Assembly: GCA_028023455.1 (NCBI GenBank)
Contig: JAQFVV010006208.1
Location: forward strand, 10,030,963-10,094,962
Source of the DNA: Epiperipatus broadwayi
Taxonomy: Eukaryota > Onychophora > Udeonychophora > Euonychophora > Peripatidae
Length of the DNA: 64,000 bases
Reading direction: 5' to 3'
Shown: positions 56,451-64,000 of the stretch, in pieces
Layout: every line of letters begins with the position of its first letter
How positions within the stretch are numbered: position 1 is the first letter of the stretch
Notes under the pieces: generated by a model
The model's input: the letters and a program-made list of their open reading frames with translations, nothing else
Databases searched by the model: none
Told to the model about the DNA's origin: nothing
Made by a program: the position numbers and the translations under genes

Positions 56451-59290
56451 TACATTTAACCCTGACTTCAGTAAACTTAAATATAATTCTACGCATGTAT
56501 GAATTCATAAATATAAACATTTCTTTGACTTGTATATCTCCTAATACTCACACATACATATGTTATATATAGGATAGGCATCAATGCTATCCTTATTATA
56601 ATAATCATAAAGAATGGCCTTTTAAGATCCTAATCCCAAACATAATCACTTATATAATAAGTATAAAAGGGATAGTCTTTTGTTCCTAACCTTAACTGAA
56701 TAAACCTATACAATACTTATAAGGAGTGACCTTTTGGTCCTAAACTTAATTTAATACAATTCATACAGGGATAACTCATTCTCAGATCAATCTGTAACTT
56801 AACTGATAGGAATGTATTCTCCCATATGGATGTGAATATATATAAATTGTTAAATTTTGAATGAATAACTATATATAAATCCATCTACGTAAAATCCAAT
56901 TTTCAGTAATCAAATATTTAACTACAAACAAATGAGAGTAATCAAAATAATTACATCATTTACTACGGTTATTTGAGACTTATGCAATTTATACATGTAC
57001 ATTGCATTTGCCTGTTTATCCTAAAATTCATAAACTTAGCATCCATATGTGATATATAATTTTTTTTTTCTTTAAAAAATAATTTTATCAGATGTTTTTA
57101 CAATTCATTTTTCTTTGAAATAATATCTGGATAGCAAGCGTTATTTACAAATTCAAATTATTCAAAATAAAGTACAAATCTATCTTTAAATATAAGACTC
57201 GCCAATACGAAATAATTATCATTTACTTATTTTCTGATAAATATGAAAAGTCCGTTTATGGTGATAATATAGTCTTGTAATTTCTAGATGCCATTTAAAT
57301 AAGCCCATTTCTTCATTTTAGTCCTAGTCATTCAAAAATGTTCCAGATTAGATCTAGCTAACTATTAGTAGTGTCCTTCCTTTTTATTTACAAAACGTAA
57401 AGAAAATCCTGGGATTTGAAAGAAGGAATATCCCAATCTGCTTAAGAGAAAAGAAAAACAGATTTTATATTAAAACTTAGTTTCTTTCTTGAACGTTGTT
57501 TTTAATTGAAGTGAATAATGAATTGTTAATTTGAATACGGAAGGACTTTGCAGTACAATGCTTAACATATTTACCTGTTCAGCTCACAATCGGAGTTTAA
57601 GATATTTTTTTCAGTAGCACCCCTTAAGCCAGGTCAGTTCCTATTTGTAATTCGATTAATTATATACAGAGTGTAGTGACTGATATCATACAACATAGAC
57701 AGTAGTTCATCATTGATAATATAAATCATTGGATTACTTTACAGCATTCTCATTTCAATTTGCATTTATCTGAAATTAATAAACCTGCTAATTGATGTTT
57801 GAAAAATATGCTGACTTATTTACCAGATGGTGTGTTTTTCAATCATTCTTTTTAATTAATGTCTCATTTAATTAACAAATTGAATTTTAAAAAAATGACT
57901 TAATTGAAATTTACAATTTTTTTTTCTTTATCATTGAATGTGTTTAGTTTATAAAAATTGAAGTTTAAACTTTAAAATATAAAATTATGTAATGATTAAA
58001 ATAAAGAATAATTCTGTACAAACTGAAATTTATTTTGTAACCCCTAATTTTAAATTTATACATTAATTTCAATAATATTTTAAATATGTGGAATGGTATT
58101 TGAAATAATCATGAGTTTTATAAATGATAAAAGTTTTATCATGCTGTTGACAACTTTAATTCGCCATGAAAAAACGGAACACAACTTATTCATTGGTTTA
58201 CAGCATTTTCATTATCGTTATTCAAATTTAACTGTAGCAAAAAAATTGATTTAAACTTTTAAACCTATTCAAATGATGCAGAATTTCTTAAAAGCTATTC
58301 AAATGTTAAGATATTTTCTTTAAACATTGGTGCATATAAATCATCCACACATTTTTTTTTAAAAAAAACCTATGTATATATATATCTATTTTTAGTACAG
58401 TTTTCATTTTAAAATAGCATAGATTATTGTATCAATTCTTTGTCTTATTTAATATATGAGTTTTTTTTTTTACTATTTTAAACTCCATGTTTTTTTCTCT
58501 TAGCTCAACTGCATGACTTTAATCTTCTACATTTTTTCTACTTACTAGCTTATAACACTACTGTTATAATATACATTGTTAAATTATCATTAAAAATGTG
58601 GGAACTGCCAAAAATCAGATCTTATATTATTTTTTCTCGTATTCTCTCTAACTCTTTCCAGCATAATTTTGATAATTTCTCTGTCTCAAAATACATGCCT
58701 GATACATAACATTTCTTTTTCACTTACTTTTTTTAAATTTATCTTTTCTGTTCTCTTCCAAATCTACATCACTATTTTTCTAAAATGTTTATGATTTTAC
58801 TCTATATAAAGATATATTTCAATCAGAATATTTAAGAAACTTGTTTTTTACATTTAATTTTATTAACTGCCAGAATAATTCTTATTAAAAACCTGTTTGC
58901 ACGTGACAATTCTTTTTCAATTTCTTTAAAAACATTAACCTACTTTAATGCGTTTTCTTAACTTTTTCTTTTAATTCTAACTTCTAAAGAGTTATTCATA
59001 TATAGATAGATTTACATTTTGAGAATGAAATTAAAATTTATATAAGTTTTTCATTTTTATATAGTGAATACATGTTATTAGATTTGAAATGATAGTGAAA
59101 GCAAATCATTTTTAGATGTAATTAACTGTTTAAATAATTATTGCGCTTGAATTTTTGAATATTAAACTTGCAGAATAAATATGGTAATCATGCATCCTTA
59201 TTTAAGAAGACGAGTTCTTCATTTCACTGCTATTTTCTTTAAATTTTTTTTTTTTAATTATTTTGTCTTTTTTGTTTGTGAACTGAAATG
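56450..59290. other. No gene recognised
   Basis: AT-rich sequence, probably intron of the SLC22-like gene. No splice-bounded exon with SLC22 motifs was found on the - strand. Confidence 0.4.
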
Positions 59291-59295
59291 GTTAA

Positions 59296-59790
59296 ATGAA
59301 TATTAGCATTAGTAAACTCTCTATTGAGTAGTGCCATCATATGCAAACCTTTGTGATCAGTGGATGCAGGAAGGTTTGTGCATAAAATCCCTATCTAGTG
59401 CCTACTCACCCAATATCCCCAGACTAGTTTCTAGCTTGTGGCTTTCATCAGTAAGGAGCCTTGGATTTGAGAGCACTGTACCTACATCTTAGAATGTAAT
59501 AGTCAACTAAATAGGTAAAAAGTAGTTGATGGAGGGTTCCATTATATTTTAAGATCTAGGTGCAGTGCTCTCAAATACAAGGCTCACCATTGATGAAAGT
59601 CACAAGCTAGAAACTAGTCTTTAATGGTTGAGTAGGCACTAGATAAGGATTTTATGCACAAAGCGTCCTGCATCCATTGATTACAAAGGATTGCACTTTA
59701 AATCATGACTGTATAGACAGTTTGCTATTGTTATTAACAGCCTATGTATGCATATGAAATGGTGATTAATATTCTTATGAATATTAGCAT
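59296..59790. mobile_element. Foldback family 1, two-armed copy with 14-bp duplication
   Basis: ATGAATATTAGCAT at 59296-59309 and 59777-59790 flanks 467 bp. The left arm TAAACTCTCTATTGAG is flush; the right arm is followed by a tail of about 49 nt (AACAGCCTATGTATGC...), the complement of the left-side tail of other copies. Intact hammerhead on the - strand in the left arm (59408-59466), and a damaged one on the + strand in the right arm (59590-59620, TTGATGA). Confidence 0.92.
59408..59466 (-). ncRNA. Hammerhead ribozyme motif, family 1, fully paired
   Basis: On the - strand: outer stem I ATCCAA with TTGGGT; inner stem I TCCTTA with TGGGGA (two wobbles); CTGATGA (59451-59445); stem II AGC/GCT around CACAA; GAAA (59431-59428); self-complementary CTAG; then T-C with predicted cleavage after the C at 59422. 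All core positions are present. Confidence 0.8.
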
Positions 59791-59999
59791 GCAGCATGAC
59801 CCATAGAAACATGAAATTGTCATTTCATTAACACTTGCTGGCAGTGAGGCATCTTTGATGGCACCATTAATGTGCATGTGTACATATTGTGATTGGCTGT
59901 GCATACAGTGTACAAGTTGTGGTAGGAGTAAGTAAATATTTAGTGCATTGTCACTGGTGAACTTTGACTAGGAAGTCTGTTCAAAATGTATTATATGTT

Positions 60000-60090
60000 T
60001 TGGGCTCTGCCCAGTTGGCAGAGTGTTAGAGTATTCAACTTAGGATTGAGAGGTCCCAGGATCAATTCCGGCACTAGCAGTTTTGGCCCT
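60000..60090 (+). repeat. tRNA-derived SINE head
   Basis: CTGCCCAGTTGGCAGAGTG resembles an A box and D arm. TTCAA-CTTAGGA-TTGAG forms a five-pair anticodon-like stem with a 7-nt loop, and CAGGATCAATTCCGG resembles the T arm and B box. The acceptor stem does not close, so this is a SINE or tRNA pseudogene, not a functional tRNA. Confidence 0.5.
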
Positions 60091-60514
60091 CAAACTTTTT
60101 ATTAACTCTTGAACAATACCGCCATTAACATTTTTTTTATATGGTTGGGTAGCTAAGACTTATTAATATCGTTTTTGTTATCAGATATTAATTTTTTTAT
60201 AGATCCATTGTCATGGCATCCAAAAGAAAAGTATTTTCAACAAAACGTTATAGAATTTTCTTTATTAAAAAGATGAATAATAGAAAGTGACATGATAATG
60301 TAATAAATATTTTGAATAGTAATAGATCAGTTCCACAGCATTTACAGATATCAAAATAGAAAGAAGCTGAAATTAGGGCTTAATTGAGTAAATTATTAAA
60401 CTCGTTCTTTATTAGTAAAGTTTTGATGACAAGTTTGCACAAAAAGAATCACTCATTTCGGTCAAACAATTGCAATCTAAGCATAGTGTTTTCCTGAAGG
60501 TTTGTGATGATGTT

Positions 60515-61130
60515 GTTTTCATCATCATCAACCATTATCAATGCACTGCAGTATGAAGGTCTCTCCAAGTTCAAACCATCTCCGATCTTTAGCCTCTCTT
60601 CTCCATATTACCCCTGCACACTTTCTTATTTCATCCATCCATCTCATATGTGGTCTCATCTCATATGTGGTCTCTTTCTGGGTCTTTTACAATCTCTTGG
60701 AATCCAGTTTAAGATTTCAATTGTCCATCTATTATCCCTTCTAGCAATATGTCCAGCCCAACTCCACTTCAGTTTTTTAATTTTTTTAATGAGGTCAATA
60801 AAACCTGTTTGGTCTCTTACCCATATATTGCATTTTCGGTCTCTTCTTGTTACTCCTAACATGCATCTCTCCATACTTCTTAGAGTGGTCTGAAGTCTCT
60901 GTACTGCTTTTCTATTAAGTGTCCAAGTCTCTGATCCATAAGTAAGAACTGGTAAAACATATTTATTAAAAACCTTTTTTTTCCAAACACATAGGCATAT
61001 TTCCTTTTAGTATCAAGTTATTTCTACCAAAAGCACTCCAACCAAGTTTAATTCGATGATTAATTTCATCCATTATGTTTCCAGCTGTATTAATAATCTG
61101 ACCAAAATATTTGTAGCTGTTAACTTCTTC
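60515..61130 (-). mobile_element. RTE-type LINE, 5'-truncated fragment
   Basis: The ATCATCATCATC end, then on the - strand RPHMR, LNWIPRDCKRPRKR, WAGHIARRDNRW, MERCMLGVTRRDRK: the last ~600 bp of the RTE family. A 17-bp tandem duplication (CATCTCATATGTGGTCT) lies at 60640-60665. It stops where the family D arm begins. Confidence 0.9.
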
Positions 61131-61133
61131 AAA

Positions 61134-61669
61134 GTGTATTTATATATTGGACTATTTCCATAATCTGAGTATCGAATGTCTTTAGAAATATTTAACTTTA
61201 TTTCAATATTCCAAATATATTCAACTGTTAGTAATAAATAGCACACGGGTTAGTATATGCGCAACATGTTGAGAGGTATTCTCTCCTCTTCTTCAGGTGT
61301 TGCTGGCCTAATCAGTGATACAGTACTAGCATGATATCGAACCTGGACTTTTAGATTCTTGAGTATTGAATTTTTAAGGTAACGCTCTAACCAACAGCCA
61401 TCCAATGCCCAAGGCAACAGTCAGTAGAAATTTCATATACTTATCTATGATGTTCCTCTTAATTTCTTCACTTTTTCCTAAGAGCAAAGTTGATTAGTGA
61501 ATTCCATACATTATGTATAATGCCTCTTGAAACATTGTGCATATGTAAACCTGTGTGCTATTACTAACAGTTGAGTGTATTTGGAATATTTAAATAAAGT
61601 TAAATTTTTTTCAAGACATTCGATACTCATATTAGATGATGGAAATAGTCCAATTTATTAATACAGCCA
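61134..61669. mobile_element. Foldback family D with foreign centre
   Basis: Arms TGTATTTATATATTGGACTA and the complement of TAGTCCAATTTATTAATACA match the element at 14021. Between them, on the - strand, lie a tRNA-like A and B box pair (TTGGTTAGAGCG and GGTTCGATATC, 61325-61405) and a CTGAAGA-AGAGG...CCTCT-C-AAC hammerhead-like motif (61296-61266) with part of the GAAA box lost. Confidence 0.7.
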
Positions 61670-62354
61670 TGAAAGCATGTTTTGACAAACAATATTCTTA
61701 TGCTAGAACAAAATCAAAAGTGATCATTTATTATGCTTTCAATTTACACTCTATTGTCTTAGTTAAAACTGATTTATGTAAAACATTATTCAGAATTTTT
61801 CAAATCATGGAAATATTAAATTATGACCAATTTTAATCAGTTAATTTTTTACCCAATCAAAGCGTCATCATAAATGTTTTAGATTTAAAGAATCTAATTG
61901 CGAAAATTCTAGTAAGTTAACAGCTTGTGCCAAGCAATTTGTTAAATAGATATGAAATTACTGATAAATTTTTGCTTTATGCATAAGTTACAAAAATTTA
62001 TGTGGCAATAAATTAATTGGTGTTAATTGCGCTCACCCACAAATCCAATAACTGCGTAAGTATTGGTGTTGATTGTCTTCAGTAGATATTGAAATGATAT
62101 TAATAAAAATTTGCTCTCATTTTTAGATCTACACAATCATAGTGAGTAGAGGAATTGAAATGGTTTTATAATGATATAATGTTCAATAAAAAAAATTATT
62201 AGTTTACAACAAAACCCAATGGCTAACTCTTCTACCAGCTTTTGAGAATATTAAACTATTTAAGTTGTTAAAATCATTTAACTGTGCATTAAATAAATTT
62301 ATAATTACAACTTTAAATTATCGTAATAGATTTCTAACTACAGGTTCTTTCCAT

Positions 62355-62480
62355 TGACTCATTGTAAATCGAAAGATTTCGTGAGTACTAATGGGTAATA
62401 GGAATTGTGGACTTAATCAGTGAAGTATTGAATAGCTTCACGCTCTCAGTTCTAACCGCTTCAGCCTCACCTATTTATAT
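62355..62480 (+). repeat. Dispersed repeat E
   Basis: GTAAATCGAAAGATTTCGTG and AGCTTCACGCTCTCAGTTCT correspond to 13010-13120 and 50120-50140. Confidence 0.55.
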
Positions 62481-62679
62481 AGAAAGTAGGTTGAAGTAAA
62501 GAAGGTTCCCCTCTTTTCTTCCAAAGCGTAAGCTTGTGGTTAAGATCTGTAGAGGTCGCTACCTTCACATTTTCAAGCACACATGCTTAAAGGTTTATTG
62601 CTTTAGTAAATATTTTTTTTATGGAATTGGAAAAATGGCACACAATTCTGAAAAACTTTTTTAAGATTTGTTAATAAAG

Positions 62680-62745
62680 GCATAAAAGTGGATAGAAAAC
62701 ATTCCCCATCTTATGTGAGAGTGGTGTAACGAAAATTATGGCTAT
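62680..62745 (+). repeat. Hammerhead family B fragment
   Basis: AAAAGTGGATAGAAAAC then ATGTGAGAGTGGTGTAACGA is the complement of 8065-8125 and 19105-19140. No ribozyme present. Confidence 0.6.
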
Positions 62746-63207
62746 TTTATATTTTGGAAAATTGAATGGCAAGAAATATCAATGTGTGAAGCACCTAAGC
62801 ATTTTAAAGAACTGAAGCAAAGTTAACTGAATGAAAAACATATAAAAATTTTACCTATAAATATTAAAAAAAAAATTTTTGATTTAGAAAAAAACCCGTA
62901 ATATTGATGCCAACATATTTAAAGATGCAATTCTTAAATTTTACCAAACTTGCAATCATTATTTAAGTCCAATAATTTTTTACTTTGGGGAAATATATAT
63001 ATTCTAGCATGTGTGCATGTCACAAGTCACCACAAGTGTATTCCAGGAAATTCCACAATCATGTGTAGAGAGAGACATGACCTTAAAAGAAAAATTAAAG
63101 AGGTCTTCTTCATCTCATGAGACAAAAATGCCAAAAACAGGAAGGACATGTGCTATGCTTTATCGAAGAAATGGAATTAGCATATTTGTATATCATTAAA
63201 TGTATTA

Positions 63208-63254
63208 GCAAGCTATGATTATAAAGGCAAGATCCTTTGAAAGCGCTCAGCTCG
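63208..63254 (+). repeat. Family G-type terminal motif
   Basis: AAGCTATGATTATAAAGG, CAAGAT, CCTTTGAAAGCGCTCAGCTC: a hairpin AAAGG/CCTTT followed by GAAAGCGCTCAGC, as in the PLE at 41685-42373. Confidence 0.5.
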
Positions 63255-63689
63255 TTTGTTTTTATTTATCTATTTTGTAGTAACACTTTATAGCTTTTGG
63301 GGACAGTTGCCCCGTACATGCACACGTGCTAGAATCATTATTTAAATAACTGGGATGGCTTTTTTTATGGAAATAAAAATATTTGAATGAACTCTGCCAT
63401 GAGAAATTCCTCTTATGAGCAAAGATCAAGGGAAAGCATTTTGTAATTTCCAGCCATTAGAACTTATATAAATGGCAGTGAATTTACTCAATGAAGTTTT
63501 ATGTGTTGAATTTTATGTCACAAGTGAAAAGATCAAAGAATAATGATAAAATAATGAATCTTGATGACGTAAATGGATTGAAATGTTAAAATATTTCTCA
63601 GGTGAAATGTAACTTTTAAAAAATATTTCATAAATTTTACTTATATCTCCCTGAATGTAATGACCCCACTGAACGAATATTTTTATTAC

Positions 63690-63850
63690 TGAACAATATA
63701 TTTTATTTACATAGCGCTATGTTCAAATCTATAACACTCATTAGGGATCACTTCACTACACCATGCGCTGTAGTTTACAGCACGTGTAGAGGAGGGATCT
63801 CTAATGATTGTTACAGATTCAAACATAGCACTATATAAATAAATGTCTTC
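63690..63850. repeat. Foldback with GCGCTATATAAATA-type ends
   Basis: TTTACATAGCGCTATG then TTCAAATCTATAACACTCAT pair with ATGATTGTTACAGATTCAAA then CATAGCACTATATAAATA. A short central segment contains ACACCATGCGCTGTAG. Confidence 0.75.
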
Positions 63851-63948
63851 ATATATATATATATGTTTAATAGGCCCATAAATTGTAAAAATTTAGCAGA
63901 TGTCAATAATTAAACAGCAAATGGAATTAAAAGTGATTAATTAATATC

Positions 63949-64000
63949 TTCACGCTCTTATTTCCAAATGCTTAAGATTTGCCTATACGTGTACATTTAG
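63949..64000 (+). repeat. Dispersed repeat E' (cut by window end)
   Basis: TTCACGCTCTTATTTCC then GCTTAAGATTTGCCTATACG corresponds to 5965-6015. Confidence 0.55.

Noticed and set aside
60000-60090. Functional tRNA gene
   Set aside because: The D arm, acceptor stem and T stem do not close; a SINE head or pseudogene is more likely.
60504-60893. 129-codon + strand frame
   Set aside because: Antisense to the RTE fragment at 60515-61130; the same shadow occurs at 23787.
1-64000. CRISPR arrays, operons, Shine-Dalgarno sites, prokaryotic terminators
   Set aside because: No regularly spaced repeats of that kind; introns, LINEs and SINE-like elements show that the DNA is eukaryotic.

Overview
This window is AT-rich metazoan DNA, most likely from an invertebrate with long introns and a heavy load of old mobile elements. 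The species cannot be fixed from the sequence. Only two host genes are visible. On the + strand, four candidate exons (about 1434 to 41563) encode the C-terminal half of a WDCP (C2orf44) orthologue, with one intron of nearly 35 kb. On the - strand, one exon at 55080-55298 is the 3' end of an SLC22-type (organic cation/anion transporter-like) gene. The two genes converge, with about 13.5 kb between their stop codons. || Nearly everything else is mobile DNA. (1) An RTE-clade non-LTR retrotransposon: one essentially full-length copy (23881-27181, - strand, 11-bp target-site duplication) with one frameshift and one premature stop, plus at least six truncated or diverged pieces. (2) Fragments of other non-LTR elements (2567-3010, 7160-7960, 45160-45545). 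(3) DNA transposon relics: a dead mariner with intact ends (17817-18672), a Merlin/ISXO2-like transposase pseudogene (20440-21290), a Tigger/pogo-like non-autonomous element (36061-37033) and an unclassified 819-bp inverted-repeat element (11653-12471). (4) Penelope-like element (PLE) remnants with GIY-YIG coding sequence (41958-42160 and 56110-56333). (5) tRNA-derived SINE pieces. || The most interesting component is a population of short (about 180-690 bp) inverted-arm elements in several unrelated sequence families. At least eight copies have direct 12-16 bp target-site duplications. Each of these has one end nearly flush with its arm and a 31-49 nt tail at the other end, an architecture known from Penelope-like retroelements. 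At least three families carry type I hammerhead ribozyme motifs: CUGANGA core, stem II, GAAA, a very short and often self-complementary stem III, then UH at the cleavage site. Several copies retain the whole core and base-paired stem I helices. The families differ in sequence but share this architecture, so the window looks like a record of many small hammerhead-bearing, PLE-mobilised elements (PLE relatives or retrozymes). || Layout: 1-5 kb WDCP exons and LINE debris; 5-20 kb hammerhead repeats, foldbacks and DNA transposons; 20-27 kb Merlin and the RTE element; 28-39 kb hammerhead repeats and the Tigger-like element; 39-44 kb last WDCP exons and three PLE-type insertions; 45-54 kb LINE debris and hammerhead family A; 55-56 kb SLC22 exon and a PLE remnant; 57-64 kb sparse sequence with foldbacks, an RTE fragment and a SINE head.
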